DNA of 63,675 nucleotides, taken from positions 64,162-127,836 of the forward strand of contig MNCI01003606.1 of NCBI GenBank assembly GCA_015680685.1, read 5' to 3'. This document shows positions 21,465 through 32,400 of the stretch, one piece after another. Numbering within the stretch: position 1 is the stretch's first letter; every line of letters begins with the position of its first letter. Under the pieces are notes generated by a model. It saw only the letters and a list, made by a program, of their open reading frames with translations, was not told where the DNA came from and did no database searches. The position numbers and the translations under genes were made by a program. This DNA comes from Gnetum montanum. Lineage: Eukaryota > Streptophyta > Gnetopsida > Gnetales > Gnetaceae.

Positions 21465-23560
21465 ATGAAGATGTCAAATTGCTAGTTCTAAAATAGTGCA
21501 AAGTGGTATATACTCATCCAAATGAGTATGTTCTTGATTTCACCTTCATCTTGCACTAGAATGAACAACTGCAATGGTGTGATATAGAAGGCAATATTGT
21601 AATGCCTCCCAAATGATCTATGCTTTTGATATTGCTTCAAAATCTTAAGAAGTTAGGCATCCAAGGTATTTAAGAGGAGTATGTTGTGCATGACTATGAC
21701 TACCAAGACTATCTCCCCACTAAAACATAATGCCAGAGAGATTGACACCAGGAGAAGTAACATGAGTTTGTGAAGGGGAAATGGTTCACCAATCCCTTGT
21801 TCTTGCTAAACCAATATGATAATGAGGGCCCTTTCTCTTGAGGCTCTCAACATGAAAATTATTCATCCCTCGTTATTGATGATGGTGGTGTGAACTTAAA
21901 TCTACATTTCACACTTAATAAACTAGGTTTTGGTAAAGATGACAATCAAGGCAAGGGCTCGGGCAAGTATCAAGGTGATACGAAACCTGACAAATGTGGT
22001 GGTAACAATCGAAGGGGAGTTGGTAGATACCATGGTGGTGGCAGTCCTCCTCTCTATTTTTCCTCTTCATATGCATCCTCTTCTTTCTCTTCTTCTAGTT
22101 TTGAAAAATGTTGTTGAAGGAATAATCATGATGAACGTGGGTAGCAGGACAATAATAGTGATTTCCATCCCCATAATAATTGAAGAAGTAACAGAGGACA
22201 TCCTCGATGATAATGAAATAATTTTGATGATGAGCATTTACTGGCAAATCAAAGCATGCTTAACATTGCAGAGGTAATCAAGATCCCAACTAGGCATGTG
22301 AAAGAGAGTTGGATCAAGTTCTTAGACATGAACAATATTCCAAGATATGAGGGGAGATATAACTTTGATTTGCAAAACCATTTACAAGCCTTGCACAATA
22401 CCTGTGCCTTACAAAACATAGAGAATAACTAAAAGAAATTGAAGGTATTCCCCAAGACACTCATCAAAGAGGTATAACACTAGTAGTAGTCCTTGGATTC
22501 AGAATCTATTTGTTGATGGAGTATAATGCTTGAGCTATTCAAAGATAAATACCAAATGTACTCTAGAGTGTCCAATCTAAGAAGGCAAATACAAGGCTGG
22601 AAACAAGGAATACATAAACCTTTAAATGCCACCATGGGTAGATATTATTCTCTCTTACACTAATGCCCTAGCTATAATTATTCTTAGAGGAAACAACTCT
22701 ACCACATCATAGATGGGATTAGAGGAAAAACTAGAAGAACTCTTGGGGTTTATGCCCAAGGGAGACTATTCGAACTAAGAACGTATAAGATACAAAGGCT
22801 GATAGAGTAGGTAGCAAAAGAAGAAGATGANTCATAAGATACAAAGGCTGATAGAGTAGGTAGCAAAAGAAGAAGATGAGTTGTGAAAAAGGAAAAGTGT
22901 AGAAGAATATAATAGGAACCCTTCCATCAAAAAAGGAAGGTCCAATTTTGTGATGAGGAGAAGTCACCACTTGAGAAAGTGATTAATAGGAAAACCTTAC
23001 CCATCCAAAAATCTATTTTTGACATTTTGACAAAGGTTGATAAATTATGAAACTCTTTGGATGAAAAATTCCAAACTGCTATGAATATTTTTGAAGAATC
23101 TAAAGAGAAAAATAGTGATCACAATTGTAGGATATGGAAAGAAGTTAAACGTGGCTACCAAAGAGGTAAGGGAAAAGTTGCTATAGTAGAAGAAGTTGTG
23201 GAGATAGACTCTAATGATGATGTTGGATGTGAAATTTGTTAATATGACCATCCTAAGGGATGTTGCCCTATGGTGTTACACTTATGAGAGTTTAGGCATG
23301 TACACTTTGAATCCTTGACTAGCAAGGAGGCAAGCATCAAGACAATTACCTTATCCAGAAGGCAATCCAAGGTAGTTCCATCAACAACAACAAGCTTACT
23401 ATCCAGGTGGAGCTCCACCATAATCATATGAGTAGTACCAATAGTGGCATCAACCAAAATCATGGGGAATGCCACTAAAAAGATATTAGTTCCTTTACCA
23501 AAAACTAGATTCACATGGGTACTATGTTCAACAACCCATTTCTCCATGAAGTTTGGCTAG
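21465..23560 (+). pseudogene. gag: gag relic of element 4
   Basis: Starts approximately here; the true start is unclear. The N-terminal part has the segment DFTFILHxNEQLQW (about 21538), conserved in elements 5 and B. A low-complexity Gly/Arg/Ser segment follows (21950-22110, KGSGKYQGD, RRGVGRYHGGGS, SSSYASSSFSSSS), then LNIAEVIKIPTRHVKESWIKF (about 22250) leading into the capsid-like region. A zinc knuckle relic at about 23228-23272 reads CEIC-stop-YDHPKGCC, CX2CX3HX4C spacing. A 47-bp stretch is duplicated around the N at 22831, probably an assembly join. Confidence 0.8.
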
Positions 23561-23999
23561 ACACACCTCATTCTAGCATCACTATTACACTCCAGAGTAC
23601 CATCGAACTCATTAACAATCTAGTTAAGGGAAGCATCTATATCCATACCATCCTCCATATACATTTGCACACATCCCTTCATCCTTAACCCAGTTATCTC
23701 CTACTTTATCCATGCAAGGAAAAATTTCCCCAAAGTGGTAACAATGAAATGCTATGATGGATGTAAATTTATAATCGGCCTTCCAGCCAAGTGGTCTAGA
23801 CAATCGCTCCAAGAAATAATCATTTTTTGACCCCAATAGTTCTCCCAAAACCCTCACAACCTAATGTAGCTGGTCACCTTGTATCTCCAACACCCTCATC
23901 TTTTGGATCAAACACATTCAAGAGTCCTTCAAATCAAACACCACCTTAGATCCACGCTATGATGCTAACTCATGTTGTTTTTGATTGAATCAAGGCTGG

Positions 24000-24590
24000 A
24001 AACCTTCCCACAAAATGATCTAGCCTAGGAAGTCCTCTTATTTACTTGTAGATCATAGGACATGATCCATGCAAGAATCTTCTTGATTTTGGTTCCAGTG
24101 TCAATTTCATTTCCTATGACATGTACAAGGCCTAGAACCTACCACCTCTCAAGAAAAGCAACATCCATTTAGAATTTGTAGACAAATTAATCACTATTCA
24201 TTTAGGATTAGTAGAGGACATTGTGACCACAGTTTATGGGTGGTCCTACTCTACTAATTTTCTTATGATCAAGGTAGAAAACTACAAAGGTGACTTCCCC
24301 ATCATTATGGGACATGCATGGTTAAGCACTGTTGATGCACGAATGGGCATTAGGGACCTCTTCTTGAAAATATCCAAGGAAAACGAATTTGGATGACTTG
24401 AGAAGAAACATGTTCCATGCATCACATATAGTGATAACAGGTGCAATTGTGTGCAGAAAATATGGTTCATTAAAAGTACATTCCTTAAAGCATGCAATTA
24501 TTGTGCACATGAAATTGATATCCAAAGGTGCATGTACATAGTAGCCACAAAATAGGAGGACACCCAATGACTGATAGTTAACTTTTATAT
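24000..24590 (+). pseudogene. aspartic protease relic of element 4
   Basis: The segment NLLDFGSSVNFISYDMYKA (about 24070) is the retropepsin active-site turn, with DFG for DSG/DTG. GDFPIIMGHAWLSTVDAR follows near 24290 and ISKENEF near 24370. The order matches the protease of element 3. The substitution and frequent stops indicate an inactive copy. Confidence 0.8.
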
Positions 24591-24675
24591 CAGCACATTA
24601 TGCATGAAACCCTCTAAGAGCTTGAGATGTGCCTACGTTGAAAGCATGAATGAACTTGAGTAAGTTCATCACCAA

Positions 24676-27560
24676 CTCTCTAATGATGAATATGATGATA
24701 CCTATTGGAGAGAGTTGGAAATCCCTGATAATTTCAAGCTAGAGCTCTTAGAGTTGAAAACTCTACTAGCCGACATGAAGTATGGATTTTTAAATATTGG
24801 AAAGTTGGTCATAATCAATGCAAATCTTGCTCTTGAACAAAAAGGCAAGCTGTTAAAGGTGGTCAACAAATGGTCAAAAACCTTTGCTTGGTCATATCTT
24901 GAGCTAACTGGAATTGATCTAATGATATTCTAGCATTGTATTTACACCAACCTAAATATGAAACTAAGAAGGAAACCACAAAGATGGTTGAACCTCAAGT
25001 TGAAGTAGATCCTCAAAGTAGGGTTCATCTATCCCATTGTAGATAATGAGTAGGTTAGCCTACTCCTAATTATGCCAAAGAAAGGTGGTAATTGGTGGGT
25101 CTACATCAACTTTAGGTTGTTGAATATGGAAACATTTAAAGATAATTTTCAATTGTCATTTGTGGACTAAGTGTTGGATACTATATTTGGGCATTGTTAT
25201 TATAGCTTCTTGGATGGTTATAGTGGCCATAACTAAATCTAGATTGTGCTAGAGGATTAGGCCAAAAAAACATTCATGAGTCCTTGGGGGATTTTTGCAT
25301 ATTGCAAGATGTCATTTAGTCTATGCAATGCCCCTACAACATTCCAATGTCTGGTTCTTAGTATTTTTTAATAGCAAATTAGTAGCAGGGTAGAAGTCTT
25401 TATGGATGAATTCTCTACCTATGGGACTACATTTAAGGAAGCCTTGGATCAGCTCGAGTAAGTATTAAAAAGATGTGTTAAAAAAAACCTTAGGCTCAAT
25501 TGGCAAAAAAGCCATTTAATGGTCTAGGAAGGCATAGTACTAGGGCATAGAATTACTCAGGTAGGGATTAATGTAGACTCTGAAAAGATAAGAGTCATCT
25601 AAGGAATCATATGCCAACTAGAGATAGTCAAAGATGTTTGATCATTCCTTGGACACATTGGCTACTACCAGTGGTTTATAGAAAATTTCTCTAAGATCAC
25701 AAAGCCATTAGTTGAGCTTACATAGAAAGATGATCTATTCATCTATAACAAGGAGTGTGAACATGCATTCCAACTACTAAAAAAATTCATGGAAACTACA
25801 ATCCTATGGGCACCAGACTAGTTCAGACCATTTCATATCATGATAGATGCATCTAATTATGCCTTGGGAGCCATGCTTACGTAGTTGGATGATAAGAAAT
25901 GTCCATATTACATCCACTACATGATTCAAAGCATTGTGATTGCACAGTTTAATTACACCACAATTGAGAAAGAACTTATGGTAGTGGTGTATGCTCTCAA
26001 AAAGTTTAGGAACTATGTGCTTGACTATAAGGTATTTGTTTACACAGATCACAGTGCCATCCACTTCTTAATGAATAAGCCAACAGTGAGCCCCTGTATC
26101 ATTCGGTGGCTTGTGATCTTGCAAGAATTTGATTTCATGATAGTAGATTAGAAAGAGATTGAGAATGTGGTCATTGACCACCTCTCTTAGTTAAGATTGG
26201 ATAATAAAGAGAAGAAGATTTTGCTCTATGATAAAATTATAGATGAACTTCTCTTTATAAGAGAAATAAATGATTAAATTCCCATAGAAATAAAATGGTA
26301 TGATAGCATCCTCCATTACCTTCTCATTGAGGAGATGCCACAAGTTCTATACTTTAGGAAGAAACAACAATTTTTTCATTAGGCTAAGTACTTCATGAAA
26401 TCAATGGACATCTTTATAAGATGTGCATCGATGGCTTGGTTTGTTAGTGTGTCCTTGATGTAGATCAATTGTGTGTTCTCCAAGATGCTCATGAAGGTTG
26501 TTGCAGAGGCCACTATGTAAGGAGATGCATGACCATAAAAATCCTGATTGTAGGATACTATTGGCCTATAATCTTTAGGGATGCCCACCAATTTGTCTGG
26601 TCTTATAAATGCTATCAATGAGATGGTGGGATGACCACTTGAATGGNATAAATGCTATCAATGAGATGGTGGGATGACCACTTGAATGGAAGGTCCTTAT
26701 GAATGGATTCAAACACTGGAGCCCTTTGACATATGGAACATAGACTTCATGGGTCCCATCACACCCATGTCCAATGAAAAGGTGTATTTCAGTGTAGTAG
26801 TCAACTACTGCACCAAATGGGTAGAAGCAATAGCCATCACTGACTGTACATCATCCAATGCTACTTGACTTGTACAACAAAATGTTGTAAATAGGTTTGG
26901 AGTGCCATGTTTATTTGACAAGTGCCACTTTTCGAAAACTCATGCAATGCTTGGGGGTTGAACATAAATTAACAACACCCTCTCACCCCCAAGTCAATAG
27001 TTAAGAAGAGGTCACTAACAAGGAGATTACAAAGATTCTAATAAGAACCATCAACAAATATAGGAGATATTGGAGCAAAAAACTCAACAATGCCCTTTCG
27101 GCCTACCACTCAACATGGAAACTTCCTATTGGCTACTCTCCCCATGAGTTAGTGCATGGGAAAATTCCAACACTCTCAATTCAATCCAAGCTCTGTACAC
27201 TATCAATAGCCTATGATCTAAACCTTGACCTAAGCCTAGTACAAAGAAAAATATTGATCAACTTGAATGTGCTAGATGAAAACTGATTAGTGGCCCTATC
27301 TTTGAATGAAATGTACTAGGTATTCAATAAGCAACATCATGACCTTAAAATATGAAAAGTAAAATTTTAACTTGGAGATAAGATTCTCTACTAGAACCCC
27401 ACACATGTACCCCATAAAACAAAGTTTCAAATGTTGTAGAAAGGACCTTATATAATTGATGAAACCTTTTCCTTAGGGGTCATGTTAATCTACAAACCTG
27501 AGAGCCCACATAGAAAGCAGTTGATCAACATCCAATAAGTGAAACCTTCCCTAGAGCCAA
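24676..27560 (+). pseudogene. pol: pol relic of element 4: RT, RNase H, integrase
   Basis: RT begins near 24676 (LPDNFKLELLELKTL-like leader, about 24720) and contains MPKKGGNWWVYINFRLLN (near 25070), LDGYSGH (near 25210), SPWGIFAY and a catalytic box FMDEFSTYG (near 25400) in which the second Asp is Glu. The linker SFLGHIGYYQWFI is near 25650. RNase H runs from MIDASNYALG (25840) to about 26150 (YTDHSAIHFLMNKP). Integrase follows: zinc-finger relic near 26580, FDIWNIDFMGPI near 26725, then a small deletion at about 26915 that removes the SDNG box with the second catalytic Asp. It carries a duplicated 42-bp stretch around the N at 26647. Confidence 0.9.
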
Positions 27561-29034
27561 GACAAGCTAGTATAGCTACTACCTCATTGGATGGACAACC
27601 AAGCTCTATATTTTGCATCTCCTCCTTTCAACTTAGTCATGGGGGAGATTTCCATCTATGTTAATCATTCATATGGCTCCTTAATTTTTTACTTTTTTTT
27701 TTTACACATTATTGATTTTCTACCTCTTTTTTGTTTTTAATTTTATTGATTTTATTAATTTTTCTACAACATTGTTAGTATGTTTTACCTTTATTGAATA
27801 TTTTATACTTTCTTATATATTTTAATTTATTTTTGTGTGTGTGAATTTTCATTATTTTTGCTAATAAAAGTGCTTTATTACCACAGGACACAGTGCCATG
27901 TTGTTGTTTACTAATGGTGGTTTATGCTTAATGGTGTGATTGCTAATGTCTAGTTTCTATTTTTGAATTCTAATGTCTAATGACTAAGACATGGTTTATT
28001 TTTCATGGAATAGGAAATGAGTCAACATCATCATAAGGTGTGACTTCAAGGGGACTTAATACTCTTTGTACTCTTCTACTTACTTGGGTGCTTGAGTGTT
28101 TTCCTAAACTTCTTACCATTCCATGTCATCCAATAACAAGAAGTCGAATAAAGTCTTTACATGGTATCATTCCCATAAAAAAAGAAAGAAAAGAAAAGAA
28201 AATAAAATAGAAAAAACACATGATGGAAGTTCAAAGCACACCCCTTAGACAAATAAATAGGCTACAAGCACTAGTTATGGGACTAGAAAGACATGTTACC
28301 CATGTCTAAACGTCCCCTCTAACTAAGGCCCTCTCTCACTATCTTATTTCTTCTCTTCTCTTTATGGAATGGTGGTTATTCTATGGGAGCACTCTTGTGT
28401 CTTTAGGAGGTGGATCGATTTTGGAGTGGTGATGTGAAGTCATTGAAAGAGGTTGATTTTGGTTTGGACTAAGGATGGACCTTCTTGAGTCATTTTAAAC
28501 ACAAACTTCACAAGGGACTTCTTATGACCTTAATTTATGATTCCATCCCACCTTCTCAGTCATCCATCTATGTTGTCTATAACTCACCTCACTACTAGTT
28601 TCTATGTTATGCTTGATGTCTTAATTTAACATGTTGAAATTCTTGGATAGATTCTTTCTGGTTGGTCCTTAACTTTTCATTACCATTAACTGCTTATGGG
28701 GCCCATGGACTCCTTAGTTAAGGATATGTACGGGTAAAAAGGACATGTGTTTGCTATGGGAAGGATTCACTTAAATGTCTCTTGGTTTGGATAGTTAAGT
28801 CCCTTACCTTAGACATTGCTACAATCCTATCTTTCACATGCCCCATTATACATCTAGCTCTGTGCTCCTTAAAACCTTCATAGAACTTCATTCTCTAACC
28901 ATTTTCTCAATTTTTAAAAATTTTTCAAGCTTCAACACCTTCTTCTATTATTTTCATCATGTTCATGGCTTTCATTTGACTCAAATTTCATTCAAAAACT
29001 CCTTCTATTTTTAAATTTTTACCATAGTCAACCA

Positions 29035-29150
29035 AACTCAATGGTGGTCAATAGCCACGTTGACTAGGCCTAGTTGACGTAGTTGACCCCGTTGATTGGG
29101 CCCTGCCAACTAGGCCCTATCGATGCAACAAAAAAAGTATATAAATATCA
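29035..29150 (+). promoter_or_regulatory. internal U3-like block with TATA box upstream of ORF2
   Basis: Contains GTTGACTAGGCC, GTTGACGTAGTTGACC and AACTAGGCCCTATCGATGCA. The last matches the LTR of the same element (GACTAGGCCCCATCGATGCA, about 20449-20468) at 18 of 20 bases. A TATA box GTATATAAATATC (29137-29149) follows at a distance similar to that in the LTR. ORF2 starts 450 bases downstream. The resemblance is seen in sequence; promoter activity is inference. Confidence 0.55.
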
Positions 29151-29307
29151 TTGAACACTTTGTAATTTTTTATCATTTTCTTCACAACAAGAGGGAAGCT
29201 TTTGCCATTTTTTAGAGACCAAAACCTTCCAGAGCCCATAACTTTACAACTATTTATCCAAATCACCTTTTTCTTTATTTCTGTGGTTAGCGAAGACAAG
29301 CTCTTCA

Positions 29308-29318
29308 TCATGGGGGTT
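29308..29318 (+). other. internal PPT-like tract before ORF2
   Basis: CATCATGGGGGTTG lies between the internal TATA box and the ORF2 start. The same tract is found at the same place in elements A (39549-39562, minus) and B (46764-46780, minus). Confidence 0.4.
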
Positions 29319-29596
29319 GAAAACCTTAAGGTTTTTTTTGAAAATTTTTTGTCCCCCAAAGGGTTAATGAATATAATGATAGTGAAAACCATTGATTTTT
29401 GGGAGTTTAAAAATTTTAACAACCTTTGGTATGACTATAATCATTTATCAACATCAAAACAAAAATAATTTAATAATTAAAATTGATCACATTAACCATA
29501 ATCATAGCTAGGTGTAACCTTCCTAATGAGATAAGGTATTCCAATTGTTTCACATTACACAATAATTCCTAACCCATGGTCATGTTGTGATTATAG

Positions 29597-31165
29597 ATGA
29601 CACCAAGACCAAAATGACCATAGAAAGGAGGACCCTCTCAACCAAGGAAAAAACAACCCAAAACTGGAAGGGGCCAACAAGAACAAACCTAGGAATAGGC
29701 AGAAGAAATCCATGCAATGGAATCTCTTTGAGAGAAACCCAAAGTGGAATTTGTTAGAAAAAATCCTAAAGAAGAGGTTCCAACAGAATAATCATAGCAA
29801 GGAAAAGCACAAGGGCCTATACTGAGACTTGAAGTCATATTAACATAAGCCTACCTCGATACAATTAGGTCCCATGATGTCCAACACTTAGTTCTCCAGG
29901 AACTGAAATTTGGGCCATTTTTAGAGCATGCTCCAGTAGAGGTAAAGACACAATTTCAAACCTCTCCCATGTGGTCAATCATCACTTCCAACAGGAAGTG
30001 GTACATGGGAGAGATGTACCTCTTCTAAAATAAAAAAAAGCTAGGCTTCATAGTAAAGATCAAGGATATTTAAGTGTCCTACGTAGTTGAAGTCATCATG
30101 TAGGCTCTTGGGTTGCTTGATTTTGGAACACAATTAGTAGAGATGTCTATGTAGGTTGATCTAGAGGCCAAAAAGGAGTGGACCCAGTGGTGTTACAAGG
30201 TTGATCATAAGGATTTTGGCATGCTCAAACTAGTAGATCCTGTATACTTCAAGATAGTGACCTATCATCTTAATTCGACATTGAGGCCCAGTAAGATGAC
30301 TGTCTTCTCCATCCTAGCATGTGTTGCTCTAAATAGGAGATTTCCTATCAACCTTCCATAATTGATCTATCTAGAGATAGAAAAGTGTTTCAAAGAAAAT
30401 GAATGTGGAAGGAAAACCCTACCTTTTCCATGCCTCATCCAAAAACTTTGCAAAAGGGAAAGGATAATCTGCTACACCAATGACATGATCAAACATACAC
30501 TTGTAGCCTCATGGTCCAAAATGATGAAGGACAAGACACCTATCATGTCTAAAGAAGGGAGCAGCAACCACCTCCACCACCCTCTTAAGAAATAATGTCA
30601 AAGGCCTACGTAGCCATTGAGCGCTTGTGCAAAATCTAAGAATAGCTCTTTTGTGAGTTAGAGCAATGAGCAGGAATGAGTGGTGGAGATCCATCTATAT
30701 ATCGACCTAGAATGAGTCACCTTAATGAGGTGGCTTGAACAATTAGTTAGATGAAGGGTGGAAGTCCAATATTCTTAGCCTAATGAATGCAGCTGCCCTT
30801 GAGATCGAATCCTAGTGATCAAGAGGTGATGGTGTCTTTATCTCAATACCATTTATTCCTAGAAATCTTTGGGAAAGCCACCTCCTTTATGATGCACTTG
30901 AAGGAGGGCGAGGGGGCAATTATACTAGTGATGCAACACATAGGATAGAAGACTATTGTAGAATTGGTTGCTAACCAAATTGCAGAAGCACTTAATGCAT
31001 TTGTGGCATCCATACCATATGTATCTTCCCCATACCATCTGTGGATGCTTTTCACCTCCCATTAGAAGTTGCATTAGTAGCTAGACAACCACAACAACCT
31101 CGACTGTCACATGTGCCCAAGGTTGAAGAAGGTTTGTCAAAGCCTCCATCGCCAAGGACTATGTG
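29597..31165 (+). pseudogene. ORF2 relic of element 4 (shortened)
   Basis: The ATG at 29597 follows GTTGTGATTATAG, an acceptor-like site. The recognisable domain section lies at about 30230-30500: VTYHLNSTLRPSKMTVFSILA, then LEIEKCFKENECGRK and LPFPCLIQKLCKRERIICYT, which matches the same section of element A (38560-38390, minus). The ORF ends SPRTM-stop (31163-31165), as in the element 2 tail. The length, 1.57 kb against 2.6-2.8 kb in elements 3, A and B, indicates loss of part of the coiled-coil region. Stops are scattered. Function unknown. Confidence 0.7.
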
Positions 31166-31377
31166 ATTTTTTAAATAGTATTCATGTTGTCAAAGGACAT
31201 GCTATTTGATTTTTTTTTGGTATTCCATTTTGTATCATGAACACACCACAATTTGTAATTTTGTTGATTCATACAATCGGGAACTCAGTGTTGTCATGTA
31301 GTTTTGTTTAGTCATGTGCTAGTTAATAATCCCATACCTTCCTAATTTTGTAAATAACTTAAGGATAAGTTTTCATT

Positions 31378-31391
31378 CAGTTGTGGGGGTA
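31378..31391 (+). other. polypurine tract of element 4
   Basis: CAGTTGTGGGGGTA directly before the 3' LTR. Confidence 0.85.
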
Positions 31392-32296
31392 TGATGAATC
31401 ACATATTGGCTATGTTGACAAGGCCTCATTGTCTAGGCCCTGTCGATGCATCATTTCATGTGTTGACATGGCCTCGTTAACACATCATTTCATGTGTTGA
31501 CATGGACCTATCGATGTAGGGTCTATTCTTTCCTATAAATACATGCTAAATTGTCATGTTTAGGAATCATTCAATCATAGTTGTAGCAAAGCTCTTGAAA
31601 TGCTTCCATTCAAAAGTAGTACCCCCAGCAAGAGTCATTGAGTGTACATATCTTTATTTGAGCATTGTTGTGCCTAAGCATGATAGTGTGTGCGACAATA
31701 TAGATGAACTTCTTGATAAACCTTGCAATATTTTGTATAGTTTAAATGTTTCATTTATGCATTTAATGTTTTCAACTATTTATTCAATGCTTTCCAGTAA
31801 TTAAGCTAATTAAGTAATTAAGCAAGATATGCTAAATAACGATTAAGTAAACACATAAGTATGATTGCTTCAAGGATGTGTATGATATTTGGTAATCCCA
31901 GTAGCACTTAATGCTTGGTAATCCATCAATGTTATACTTTTTTAGGATGTGTACGATTAGTGGAACTAGATACTTATGTTAGGACTGGCTAAACAATAGT
32001 TAGCCAATTAGATTAAAGTAGGTATTAAATCAGTTTATTCTCTACTTTATTTATATCAAGCATCAAAACCATAAAATATAAAAAGAAAAAATATCATGTG
32101 CCTGAATTACACTTAAACCATACCCTTGAGCTTCAAAAGTGTAGTTGGGAAGATAGAAAACATCTTCAATGAAAAAGTTTACTTCCTAGAGAACTATTGC
32201 ACCAGAAACTATAGAGTCCATGAAATTCAACTGGATCACACGTGAACGCTTTGTGATTCATATGGTTGGATGTAGGGGTACCTTCACTGCTCATCA
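31392..32296 (+). repeat. 3' LTR of element 4
   Basis: About 905 bases, TGATGAATCAC to GCTCATCA. It has TATAAATA at 31534-31541 and AATATAGATG where the 5' copy has AATAAAGATG. U3 contains a local duplication of about 36 bases (the phrase CATCATTTCATGTGTTGACATGG occurs twice, 31451-31505) that the 5' LTR lacks. The two LTRs otherwise align along their length with many transitions. Confidence 0.92.
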
Positions 32297-32304
32297 TAGG
32301 GTTT

Positions 32305-32400
32305 AAAAGCTCCTAACATAGGATACTTCCCATGTTTGAGACTTTCAATGTATGAAACTTCCAACATACGAAACTTCTAACATATGGAACTTTCAATGTA
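32305..32400. repeat. 16-bp tandem repeat, six units
   Basis: Units close to TGAAACTTCCAACATA follow one another in exact 16-base register, beginning nine bases after the 3' LTR of element 4. Adjacent units differ at a few positions, alternating CAATGTAT and CAACATAC endings. CAATGTATG recurs singly near 33612, 33645 and 33727. Confidence 0.85.

Larger units (their letters stand above)
27561..29595 (+). other. spacer between pol and ORF2 of element 4
   Basis: Two kb without a credible gene. It holds a PPT-like tract (TTAGTCATGGGGGAGATTTC, 27633-27652), T-rich low-complexity sequence, an A/G-rich run (28178-28210), and the U3-like block plus TATA box at 29035-29150. Much of it parallels the spacer of element 1 (2089-3600). 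ORFs of 88-101 codons here on both strands are chance frames. Confidence 0.6.
20410..32296 (+). mobile_element. Tat-lineage Ty3/gypsy retrotransposon, element 4 (complete structure)
   Basis: An 11.9-kb copy with 5' LTR, PBS, gag, protease, RT, RNase H, integrase, spacer, ORF2, PPT and 3' LTR. It is the only copy here with every part in order and no large insertion. All reading frames contain stops, the integrase lost its second Asp, and RT has Glu in the catalytic box. The 5-bp flanks (TTCTT before, TAGGG after) do not match, so no target-site duplication is visible. Two N positions (22831, 26647) lie inside and are flanked by duplicated sequence. Confidence 0.92.

Noticed and set aside
29117-29468. 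Overlapping 88- and 101-codon frames on opposite strands near the internal TATA box
   Set aside because: No conservation in elements A or B; they overlap the non-coding leader of ORF2.
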